Shown here: piece by piece, positions 19,786 to 27,690 of the stretch
Layout of the letters: each line of letters begins with the position of its first letter
How positions within the stretch are numbered: the stretch's first letter is position 1
Source: Thamnocephalis sphaerospora
Lineage: Eukaryota > Zoopagomycota > Zoopagomycetes > Zoopagales > Sigmoideomycetaceae
Direction: 5' to 3'
Length of the DNA: 27,690 nucleotides
Assembly (NCBI GenBank): GCA_003614735.1
Contig: KZ992591.1
Span: 1 to 27,690 of the forward strand
The notes under the pieces: model-generated
Told to the model about the DNA's origin: nothing
Database searches by the model: none
Seen by the model: the letters and a program-made list of their open reading frames with translations, nothing else
Program-made: the position numbers and the translations under genes

Positions 19786-22198
19786 ATGGATGCACCGATA
19801 GAGCAGCAGCAGCAGCAGCAGCAGCAGTCATCCAACGTCCTGTCATCCGAGGTAACATTGACAGTTCGGCCATTGACAGCATCAGCGACGCCTTGTACTT
19901 CTGTGGCCAGTGCCAGTGCCAGTGCCAGTCGCGCAGCTAGTCCTGACACGGTTGGAGACGATGACAGACCACGTGAGACCAGAAACAACAAACGTATGGC
20001 GAGCCAGACAAACGTTGAAGCTGCTGCTGCAAGCAGCATAACTAGCACTACATCATCTGCGCTTCTTGTCATGCCAGACATGGGAGACCGGGCGTCCTTG
20101 TCAGACGTGGAGGATCCACGCGACGACACTGAACTGACCGAGCGGGATCGTCGTGCATACATGGCGGCCATGCGCGAAACACAAGCAACAGCGTTGATCG
20201 AAGCGGCGGGATCAGCCGAGACACAGCTGTGTGCATCAATGAGCGTAACCACGGCTGCTGCGTCCGATGCTATCGATCAGCTGCTTTCAAGTGCGACGGC
20301 CGCTTCGCTCTCAATCCGCACATCGCTGCACCATCTGCCCAACGAAGTGCTGGGGCAGATCCTCTATCTCCTACAGCACCAACGCACGCTCTATGCTTGC
20401 TTGATGGTGTCGCGGCGCTTCTGCCTTTTGACGGCGCATTTACTCTGGATGAAGCCTGCCTTTGCGGATACGTCGCGGGTGATCAAACTGCTGTGCACGC
20501 TATCACGACCAGCTACCGAAACGCGGTTTTCATACGCACGCTACATCCGTTACCTGAATCTTCAGCAGCATGCTGACGCCATCAACGACGATATGCTACG
20601 GCGGCTGCGAGGCTGTGACCGGCTGGAGCGCATCAATCTAGCGGGCTGTCGTGCTCTGACGGCCGCCACGGTGAGGGCAATCGTGCCAAACTGGTGGTCG
20701 TTGATTACGCTGGATCTATCGAAATGCGTTGAGGCTGTCAGCGATGATGTGCTGCGTGCTGTGGCTGATAACTGCAGCAACTTGCAAAACGCATACTTTG
20801 GTGGATGCAAGCACCTGACAGACGATGCAGTCACGCACCTTGCCACCTCCTGCACTAAACTGCGAAGGGTAAGCATCTCGTGTTGCGTCACAGTCGATCA
20901 GCGCTGCTGTCAGGCGACCGGTAAACGTGACGGGATAGGCGGCTCAGCTAACCAGACGGTCGTGCTAGATTAATCTTAGCTACTGCGAAAAGATCACCGA
21001 TGTGGCAGCCATGATGCTGTCCAACCACTGCGCACACATTACAGAGGTGGACTTTTCCTACTGCCAAAAGATCACAGACGCCGCCATGTTGGCGCTGCTG
21101 CCAACGCACCCGCGCCTGCGTGAGCTGCGTCTGCGCGGGTGCTTTCTGATTACCGACGAGGCGTTTGCCGCGTTTCCGTTTGCCAACGAGTACATGCGCG
21201 TGCTGGACATCACATCATGCCCGCTCATCACTGATGTAGCCGTGCAGACGGTAGCCACGCGCTGTCCGCGCCTGCGCTCCATCGACCTGGGCAAGTGCGT
21301 GCAGATTACCAACAACGCTGTGCGTGCGCTGCTGCCGCTCGGCCGCTCGTTGCAGTCACTACACCTTGGCCATTGCAGTCAGATTACCGATCAGGCGGTG
21401 ATACTGCTGGCGCACCGTTGCATGCACCTGCGCTATCTTGATCTTGGCTGCTGCGTTCGCATCACGGACGCGTCGGTCGAAGCGCTCGCTCGTCTGCCAC
21501 GCCTGCGACGACTTGGTCTGGTGCGCTGCCTCTCTGTGACGGATGCTGGAATTATGGCGCTAGCGTTAACAGGCGGCGCTGCTACCGTGCTGGAGCGCAT
21601 CCACCTGAGCTACTGCATCAACCTGACCGTCAACGCGGTGCGGCATTTGATGAACGCCTGCCCCAATCTGGCGCATCTCAGTGTCACGGGCGTGCCCGAC
21701 TTTCAGCACAAGGAGATTCAGGTCTTTTGTCGCGAACCTCCTGAAGACTTTAACGTGAATCAGCGCGCCTCGTTTTGCGTGTTCAGCGGCCAGGGCGTGC
21801 GCGACGTCCGCGACTACCTCAACGTGCGCTGGCATACCGAAAACTACAGCAGCGACATTCTCACTCATTACATTTACAGCCCGGCGCATCGTGGTCAGTC
21901 GCATGCCGTCTACAGCACGGTCGGGGCTGGACGCGCCAGTGCTTCCGCATCACACACGGCGGCCACAGCTGCGACCGCCACCGGCACGACTGCCGTCACT
22001 AGCACCGCTCCAATGACCACCAGCCTGCTCGCACCGCCTGGTGTCCTGGCGCCGCCGCCATCCCCTTCGCTGCCCTCTTCGGCGTCGTATACGCCCCTTA
22101 GCACGACGCCAACCACGCCCGATGCACCTCAGTCTGCGATGCACTCGCCATCGCCAACCGCGGCGCAGTCGTTCCCACCACCACCGTCTACCTCCTGA
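19786..22198 (+). CDS. grr1: Grr1-type F-box/leucine-rich-repeat protein, two exons, 770 aa
   Basis: Grr1 is the substrate receptor of an SCF ubiquitin ligase that, in yeast, links nutrient sensing and the cell cycle. Exons 19786-20868 and 20969-22198 (TGA), with a 100-base intron carrying CTAAC; phase 0. The start is the ATG in GCCATGG at 19786. A poly-Gln run comes from a CAG microsatellite at 19804-19828. Residues 1-175 are disordered. The F-box is at about 180-222 (LHHLPNEVLGQILYLL, then ACLMVSRRFC). About a dozen Cys-containing LRRs follow (LERINLAGCRALT, LITLDLSKC, LRSIDLGKCVQIT, LRYLDLGCCVRIT). After the LRRs the Grr1-typical block FCREPPEDFNVNQRASFCVF and SGQGVRDVRDYL is present. The tail is Ala/Thr/Pro-rich. 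The LRR block plus the CREPP segment makes Grr1 more likely than other FBXL proteins. The stretch looks intact. Confidence 0.92.
19804..19828 (+). repeat. (CAG)n coding poly-Gln
   Basis: Eight CAG units near the N-terminus of the Grr1-like gene; likely variable in length among strains. Confidence 0.9.
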
Positions 22199-23097
22199 GC
22201 CGCCGGCGCCTCCTCGTAACCGACCTATGCCTGCATTACCTGTACCATTATCGCCGCCCACCCGCCATCATTTGCCATCCGGTGTGCTGTGCGCATGCGT
22301 CCGACACCTGGATGCGTCCTTGCTTGCTCATCTCTACCTGCCGCACATCCGGCTGGTATGCTGCTGCCTGTGCAGGCCTTGCTTATTCCAATCGTACCAC
22401 ATCGTATGCTGTATTATCTATTTGACATAAAGTGCGCTAAATATACATGCCAGTAGAGCCAGCCATGAAGCATCGTGTTCGTCGAATCTCACCGTGCAAG
22501 CCTGCTTCCTGGATTGAACATGCTGTGCGCTACAGCATATGCACGCCCAGAGCATGGCGCCAAGACAAGTCTAACACAGGTGGACCACAGAGCAAATATA
22601 CAGGGCAATAACGTATTTATTTTAGATAGCAGCACTCGGATAGCAATCTACGTGGCAGACAAAAGCAACGAAAACGTTAGCACAGGCGTCGCAACATGTT
22701 GCCCTCGCCGCAACACCAGGACGGCATTGCGCGTGCAGTTGATCAGTAGGAACAATTGGCAATATTTTGTGATCCGCATGTGTTTGCACTCAGAACAGGT
22801 CTGAATAGTGTTTCATCACTTCGACTGCACGCACAAGCCTCCGGCACCCATCAGCAGGAGCGTATGCTTACCGTAACGACAATAGGGCATCGGTGTGGAC
22901 GCGTAAAAGATAAAAAGAAAAAGGAGAAGAGCGGTATGGGGATGGCGGGCGGTGTACAGGGCTGCGACGTGTGCCCTTTAAATATAGTCGACAGGGATAA
23001 AAACTGCTCCGATTTTGCTATTATCCCGAGCACCATCGTACTGCTACGTTGTGAAGGCGCATTTATTGCCGTTTGGTTGCTTCACTGACTGGTTTGC
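22199..23097. other. Convergent 3' region between Grr1-like and EB1 genes
   Basis: No gene is supported. A frame at 22475-22804 is open for 109 codons but shows no domain and lies in relatively AT-rich DNA. A plus-strand ATAAA-like site lies near 22427. TTTATT at about 22615 and at 23062-23067 give minus-strand AATAAA signals. Confidence 0.55.
23062..23067 (-). terminator. AATAAA polyadenylation signal of the EB1 gene
   Basis: The minus-strand AATAAA lies 31 bases after the EB1 stop codon. Confidence 0.5.
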
Positions 23098-24297
23098 TTA
23101 GTACACCTCCTCCTCGTATCCCTCCTCGCCACCCTCGGGTGCGTCAAAGCCCTCCTCGGTGCTGTAGAGAATGTTTTGCACCAGCTGGATGAGCTCGTCC
23201 GAAGGCGGCAGCTCCTCCTGGGCCGCCACGTCTTGCAGCAGCAGCTCAACGTCGCGCAGCTTCTGGAAGTAAAAGTCACGCTCCTTCTCCAGACCGTCCA
23301 CGTTGACGCGCATCTCGCTCATCTGTCGTGTCAGATCCTGCACTAGTGCGGCGTTGTGATCGGCCGGGCTAGCACGACCCGAAGCAGCCGACAGTCGACC
23401 TGAACGGCCGGCCACGCTCGGCGCGCGAGCACCAGCAGCTGGAAACGGGCGTCGATGTAGGGTTAGCAAACGTGCACGCATGCTCATGCACATGTGCTCC
23501 ACAAGGGTGCAGCACCTACCAGAGGGGCCACGGCGTGCCGGAGCGGGACCGCGTGCAGAGGAGCCAGGGCGAAGCGGAGCACCCGGGCTGTTCTTCCGCC
23601 GGTCCGCCGCCTCCTTCGAGTAGTCGTTGTCGTAACCCTGAGAGTTGTCCCAGTACTGCTTGATCCACTGAGTGAACTCGAGGTTGTCCTGCATCTTGCA
23701 CTTGATTAGGCGATCCACCGGGATGCTCTGCACGGCAGACACGCAGCGTTAACACCGCAGACCACAGAGGCGGCGTTGCCACACCACGCGCAAACGCACC
23801 TTTTCAATCTTGTTGCGGTCAAAGCTGTTTTGCAACACCTTGAAGTTGGCAACATACTCATAATCGGCCTTGGCGTTAAACTTCACCTTGCTCAGCGGAA
23901 CATTACCTAAAAATACGCCACATGAGCGCATACAGGCATACAGACATGGCCCTGGCTAGTGCCGCCCAGTAGGCACAAGTCGGTGCAGTTGCGCATCGCA
24001 CACTTACGATAGATAGAGTCGATAATTTGGCAGTAAGCGGCGCCTAAATTCACGTGTGCGCGACTAACTCGTTAACAGCTGTCACTGGCCGTTGCCGGCA
24101 TCGCCACCACAGCCTTCGCGGCTATCGCCAGCAGCCCACGGCGAGCGTTCATGCAGTAAACAGGACGGCCTGCCACTCAGGGCGCCGCCAGACACAGGTG
24201 CACGACACTCACCAGTACCGAGCTGCTCGATCTTGGTGTAGTTGAGCTGCAGCAGATTGTTAATCCACGCCAACAAATCGTTCCGGCTCTCGCCCAT
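23098..24297 (-). CDS. EB1/Bim1/Mal3 microtubule plus-end-binding protein, five exons, 258 aa
   Basis: EB1 proteins track growing microtubule ends through an N-terminal CH domain and recruit partners through a C-terminal coiled coil. Exons on the complement: 24213-24297, 24008-24043, 23800-23906, 23520-23727, 23098-23438; all junctions keep frame. Introns are 169, 101, 72 and 81 bases. The CH domain covers about 1-105 (MGESRNDLLAWINNLLQL, VPLSKVKFNAKADYEYVANF, KCKMQDNLEFTQWIKQYWD). A Ser/Pro/Arg-rich basic linker covers about 110-170. The EB homology coiled coil covers about 175-235 with the diagnostic KERDFYFQKLRDVELLLQ. The acidic tail ends EEEVY, close to the EEY/F end that binds CAP-Gly proteins. 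At the exon 2/3 join the protein reads IYRNVPLSK, where many EB1s have a Gly in place of the Arg. Length is typical. Confidence 0.95.
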
Positions 24298-25002
24298 GGT
24301 GACAGCGGCTGGTGTGCCTAGCTGTGGTGGCGCGCGTTTGAATGCAAAGGACAGTAAAGGCGTCAGCGGCCAAGATGGCGTCCACACCGTCAGTCACAGA
24401 CACAAACACAGCCACGCACCGGCTACCTAGAAGTGCAACAAAGGATGGCGCGCGAGCGCGTATGGTAGGTGGTGCGACAAAGAAGTGCGCACGAAAGCGG
24501 CGATAAGTAGAAGAGCAGCTCCGGTGTAGAGTAGATGATGGGGTAGCAGCAGCCGGTAAGCGCGCGGATGAGGAAAGGTGGCAACGTGAGCTGGCACACG
24601 CGTCTGAGCTGACGACAATCACGATAGAGAAGCGTCGCGTGGGCGAGCCTCCTCTCAAGGCATTTCGCTGGATTGGCGGTGCTGATTGGTCAGTAGTCTT
24701 CCATCTCATTCTAGACGCCACGCCCAAACTGCGCAGTTTCCCTGTCAGGTGCGCTTGCTGAATGCGACGGTGTATTCACGCTTATAGCGACGCTTGTCAG
24801 GGCCGCAGCCGCCGCAGCACGCACTGCCAAAGGCAACAACAGCAACGGCAGCGACGGCAGCAGCAAAGCGACGCTAGCAGCAACAACAACAATGATAACA
24901 ACGGAGGGCGCTCGCACGGCTTGGGCGAACGCATATGCAGTGCGCGATTGCGCCACCTGCTACGAGAGCACGCGCTCGGCGGCGCAGCCCAACATGCATG
25001 GC
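24298..25002 (-). other. EB1 promoter and leader, and DPM3 3' region
   Basis: No gene is seen. The minus strand is pyrimidine-rich in the part next to the EB1 start. An imperfect run of AAC/AGC triplets lies at about 24835-24905. Frames on the minus strand (for example SVVIIVVVAASVALLL) derive from this run. Confidence 0.5.
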
Positions 25003-25441
25003 CTAGGATGCCAGGTCGACCTTGCCGCGCAGGTCATTCTTGGCCTGCTCAATCTCCTGCCAGGGCGCGCACGCATTCGATAGCGCCGTCAGTGTCCGCA
25101 TCCACCGTCATACACCGCAGCTTCCGGTAGTCGGCGTCACCTCACCTCCATCAGCTCCTCAAATGCGCCGGTGCATTCGGGGAACGTCATCAGATTCCAG
25201 CCGACAGTGCCGAGCGAATAGGCGCCGAACCAGACCAGCGCAACGAGCGGCAGCTGCGCAGTGAAGGCATAAGCGGACGTGGCAGATGCACCGCAGTCGC
25301 CTAGCCGCCACCTACCACCGGCACGATCTCCGTCTGGGCCTTGTCGCCAAGATGAAGACCCGGCACCTTTTCATAGAGGGTGGCCAGCCAGGTGAGCATA
25401 AAGAGGCCGATGGCGCCAAAAGTCTGCGTGGCCTTGGTCAT
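25003..25441 (-). CDS. DPM3: Dolichol-phosphate mannosyltransferase subunit 3, three exons, 95 aa
   Basis: DPM3 is a small ER membrane protein that anchors and stabilises the catalytic DPM1 subunit, supplying dolichol-phosphate-mannose for N-glycans, GPI anchors and O-mannosylation. Exons on the complement: 25316-25441, 25146-25253, 25003-25056; introns are 62 and 89 bases, all phase 0. The protein starts MTKATQTFGAIGLFMLTWLA (first membrane segment), then LPLVALVWFGAYSLGTVGWN (second), then the conserved tail TFPECTGAFEELMEEIEQAK and NDLRGKVDLAS. Two membrane helices, a charged C-terminal helix of the E-I-x-x-A-K-x-D-L-R type and the 95-residue length all fit the family (human 92 aa). It follows a tRNA gene on the same strand by about 150 bases. 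Confidence 0.92.
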
Positions 25442-25581
25442 CGTTGATACACTTGAGGCGGGCTGCAGGTGACGACGACGGAAATTTTAAACGAACAGAT
25501 GAGGAGGTTGTGGCGCGACGCAGCGAGCCTGGACAGCCGGGAAACAAAACTACGTAGTCAGCGGGTGGAACAGACGGGGCC

Positions 25582-25586
25582 AAAAA
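25582..25586 (-). terminator. Poly-T terminator of the tRNA gene
   Basis: TTTTT on the minus strand, 4 bases after the mature tRNA 3' end; this is the usual RNA polymerase III stop. Confidence 0.75.
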
Positions 25587-25590
25587 GGAT

Positions 25591-25663
25591 GCTCCCAGCA
25601 GGGATCGAACCTACGACCTTGGCGTTATTAGCACCACGCTCTAACCAGCTGAGCTATGGGAGC
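25591..25663 (-). tRNA. tRNA-Ile (anticodon AAT)
   Basis: The 73-base minus-strand sequence folds as a full cloverleaf. The acceptor stem is GCTCCCA/TGGGAGC. The D arm is GCTC...GAGC with TAGCTCAGCTGG (A box). The anticodon stem is TGGTG/CGCCA with loop CTAATAA, so the anticodon is AAT. The T arm is GTAGG/CCTGC around TTCGATC (B box GGTTCGATCCC). There is no intron, and CCA is not encoded, as expected in a eukaryote. Confidence 0.95.
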
Positions 25664-26326
25664 TGTTGGTCTGTGCTACTACAGTGATCATCTCAGCCAG
25701 ACAGTGCGGAGCCGGGAAATGTCGGGCGCCGCCTTTTTTACCCCGCCTACGCGCCGCGACACCAGCGCGGCTGCTTCGGTCTCCTAGATAATGGCGCTGC
25801 ACTCTAGATCGCCAGTCCGCCGTTGCAACGGCCAAAGCAGGCTATTTGCTGGCCAGTCGGCAGCCAATAGCAGCGGGAGCCGGCAAACTATCGACGCTCC
25901 GCATGAGACACCGCCCTAGCTTGCCGAGCCGCCAGCCTCTCGTTGATGCGATGACGGAGCATGTACTACGCTGCTGGGAGGTAATTAGCTGGCGGGGTGC
26001 GCCGGCATGATATCACGAGGTGCTGGTTTACGGGACGGTTATGCGCAGGAAGAACCGTTGGAAACTGATTCGTTGTTTGCCCACGCATGAATCCGATCAG
26101 CATTATTCCTGCAACCGAGACGCGGGGCACCTGATCGTGAACATATTGACGGGAAGCATATAAAACCGCGTACACTTGTATCAGTTGCCTGCTTGTTCTC
26201 CACCAGCTACCACAGTACATCTTAGCCACGCCGACGACCTCGCATCGCAACGCCTTCTCATCGTACGCGGCCTAAATTGCACTTTTGTCTGCACGAGCCA
26301 CACTCCATTACACCAACACCGTCAAC
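25664..26326. other. Intergenic region and promoter of the first B12D-like gene
   Basis: No gene is recognised. It holds the upstream flank of the tRNA on the left and the TATA box and leader of the gene at 26327 on the right. Confidence 0.6.
26159..26165 (+). promoter_or_regulatory. TATA box (TATAAAA)
   Basis: A perfect TATAAAA 168 bases before the ATG at 26327, followed by a C/T-rich, ATG-poor leader. Confidence 0.6.
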
Positions 26327-26503
26327 ATGTTCCGTGGTCTTCTGCCCCGCCCGCCCGTCGAGGTTGCTCCGCTGCTGCTTGTGCTGGGTGTCGCCTGTAC
26401 CGCCGGCGTCGTCATGTCGGCGCGCAAGCTGCGCAACGACCGCAACCTGTGTCTCCATCCGACCGGCCAATTTACACTGCGCGGCAGCTCGGGCTCCCAG
26501 TAG
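26327..26503 (+). CDS. B12D/MLRQ-like mini-protein, 58 aa
   Basis: This is a single exon from the ATG at 26327 (the first suitable ATG after the TATA box, in CAACATGTTC) to the TAG at 26501-26503. The protein reads MFRGLLPRPPVEVAPLLLVL, then GVACTAGVVMSARKLRND, then a tail with HPTGQFTLRG. One membrane helix after a Pro-Val-Glu-hydrophobic start, followed by a basic R-K-L-x-x-D segment, fits the B12D/NDUFA4 (MLRQ) family. Those are small mitochondrial inner-membrane proteins associated with respiratory complexes. The downstream gene shares the layout and the PTGxFT tail, so the two are probably paralogues. The exact complex is inferred. Confidence 0.7.
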   Translation: MFRGLLPRPPVEVAPLLLVLGVACTAGVVMSARKLRNDRNLCLHPTGQFTLRGSSGSQ

Positions 26504-26668
26504 TTGAACGGCTGCTTCTGCACGCATAGCCGCTGCCACCACTACCGCATCTGTACTTCACCTATAGTCAACATTACCAACAACACCACCGTCTCTGCCT
26601 AGCACCCCATGCAACGCCGCAGCCCCTGTTTTCCTACTGCAGCGGGCTGTGGCATCTCCTTGCCAAGG

Positions 26669-26674
26669 AATAAA
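26669..26674 (+). terminator. AATAAA polyadenylation signal
   Basis: A perfect AATAAA 166 bases after the stop of the first B12D-like gene. Confidence 0.55.
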
Positions 26675-26988
26675 TGTGTTTGCCTGTCTTGGCCCTAGAC
26701 TTTTGTGTCTGCAGACTATCATGCTGCCATGCTGTCATGTTGCCATGCTGCCAACCAGGGCTAGTGGCGACAATGATACCAGGAACGTTGGACGGCCATG
26801 TATCCAGGCCAGGGAGAGTGATGAGGTATCTTCGTCACATGATGCTTATGGTGGTGATACGAGGCCACAGTCCTACCCCACGTCTGCTTCTGGCCACGCG
26901 CGCGGACCAACCGCCACCACTCGTCTGCAGCATCCAGCGTGCGTGGCCCCCCTTTCCACGCTCGCACCGCCACCACTGCTGACGCCAG

Positions 26989-26997
26989 CATAAAAAG
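26989..26997 (+). promoter_or_regulatory. TATA-like box (CATAAAAAG)
   Basis: Lies 259 bases before the ATG at 27256; a pyrimidine-rich leader follows. Confidence 0.45.
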
Positions 26998-27137
26998 AGC
27001 GCTAGTCTTGCAGCGTTTAGCTGCTTGTCTGTTGTCTGCTTTCTTCTATTCCCCCTGCTGCTGCTGTCGCCGCGCTGCTACCCAACTCCCCCTTGCACTT
27101 TTCTGACTTGTCCATAGTCTGGCCAGCTAACTACACC

Positions 27138-27138
<1 letters not shown>

Positions 27139-27181
<43 letters not shown>

Positions 27182-27182
27182 C
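27139..27182. repeat. (GCAC)11 microsatellite
   Basis: Eleven perfect GCAC units in the presumed 5' leader of the second B12D-like gene. Confidence 0.95.
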
Positions 27183-27255
27183 TTGCCGATAAGCCGCCTA
27201 GTCTGCTTTGCCGTCGCCCACCAGCAAGCTACACGCACACCGTACGCTGTCCACT

Positions 27256-27532
27256 ATGCAGCCCACCAAGCCTAGCCAGCAGACTGCCGCCGCGTTTGGC
27301 CGTGTCGCCACCCGTCGCATCCGCCCTGAGCTGGGCTTGCTACTTACCGTATGCGGTGCTGGTGTCGTTGGTAAGCAGTATGCGCACTGTACATGCCAGC
27401 TTGATGTCCCACTCACTGCATTCATCGCTTTGCACAGGCGCTATCAGCTACATGGGCTGGAAGCTAGCGACCGATGCCGACCTACGCCGTCGTCCGACCG
27501 GTCGCTTCACTTTCAGTGGCCGTAAGCACTAG
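27256..27532 (+). CDS. B12D/MLRQ-like mini-protein, two exons, 69 aa
   Basis: Exons 27256-27370 and 27438-27532 (TAG) with a 67-base GT-AG intron (GTAAGC...TGCACAG) in phase 1. The protein reads MQPTKPSQQTAAAFGRVATR, then RPELGLLLTVCGAGVVGAIS, then YMGWKLATDADLRRRPTGRF and a short basic end. RPEL before a Gly-rich hydrophobic helix, then a K-L-A-T-D segment, is the B12D pattern. The N-terminus is longer and more basic than that of the neighbour, as for a mitochondrial protein. It lies 752 bases after the first B12D-like gene on the same strand, with its own signals. The intron falls inside the membrane helix, whereas the neighbour has none. Confidence 0.8.
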
Positions 27533-27555
27533 TGGCGCTTTTCGTCAGCAGGCAG

Positions 27556-27561
27556 AATAAA
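27556..27561 (+). terminator. AATAAA polyadenylation signal
   Basis: A perfect AATAAA 24 bases after the stop of the second B12D-like gene. Confidence 0.6.
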
Positions 27562-27690
27562 CGTTCAGCCGTTGTTTCAGCAATTGTCGGTTGCCGCTTT
27601 TGGCTGTTCCCACTCAACATCCTGCGCGACGATCGGACCGTCGTGTCCCACGCTTGCCGGCGATAATAGGCATGATGTGGCAGTCCGCGG

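Larger units (their letters stand above)
26675..27255. other. Intergenic region and leader of the second B12D-like gene
   Basis: No gene is seen. Short CATGCTGC-type direct repeats lie at about 26720-26750. A TATA-like CATAAAAAG at 26989-26997 and a GCAC run precede the next ATG. Confidence 0.6.

Noticed and set aside
22475-22804. 109-codon plus-strand frame after the Grr1-like gene
   Set aside because: No domain, no promoter and no splice context; likely chance in a convergent 3' region.
27139-27182. GCAC array as a CRISPR-like or functional repeat
   Set aside because: It is a perfect 4-base microsatellite with no spacers.

Overview
This window looks like nuclear DNA of a GC-rich fungus. 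The genes carry many short introns (about 60 to 120 bases) with GT-AG borders and CTAAC or CTGAC branch-point-like motifs. The recognisable proteins are fungal or general eukaryotic: a Gef1/ClC-5-type CLC transporter, a Grr1-type F-box/LRR protein, an EB1/Mal3 microtubule plus-end protein, the DPM3 subunit of dolichol-phosphate-mannose synthase, two B12D/MLRQ-like mini-proteins and a tRNA-Ile. An early-diverging (zygomycete-grade) lineage is my guess; it rests on overall impression only, and I cannot name the species.

Layout: 1-1950 (+), 3' part of an LRR-like protein cut by the window edge. 2288-5190 (+), a six-exon, 852-residue, mostly disordered protein with a compact C-terminal core. 5191-7163, no convincing gene, purine-rich on +, with a GGC tract. 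7164-7958 (-), a 264-residue disordered basic protein. 7959-10.9 kb, long stretches that are pyrimidine-rich on the minus strand, containing three perfect minus-strand splice donors and one weak minus-strand gene (9656-10018). 10.9-14.3 kb, mostly decayed coding sequence, clearest on the minus strand at 12.15-13.0 kb. 14.8-18.74 kb (+), the CLC gene in 12 exons. 18.74-19.78 kb, an unresolved stretch that may hide a spliced gene. 19786-22198 (+), the Grr1-like gene. 22199-23097, convergent 3' ends. 23098-24297 (-), EB1 in five exons. 25003-25441 (-), DPM3 in three exons, with tRNA-Ile(AAT) just upstream on the same strand. 26327-26503 and 27256-27532 (+), two B12D-like mini-genes, each with its own TATA-like box and AATAAA signal.

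The genes do not form a pathway; this is an ordinary housekeeping stretch with a poorly conserved middle. The most notable point is the CLC protein. Its predicted gating glutamate (GKEGP motif) reads as glutamine (GRQGP), it carries an extra segment of about 75 residues directly before the GSGIPE selectivity motif, and two of its eleven introns appear to be GC-AG introns. The second is a disordered protein whose conserved-looking C-terminal core is cut into small exons. I saw no virus-like element, transposon, CRISPR array or gene cluster.
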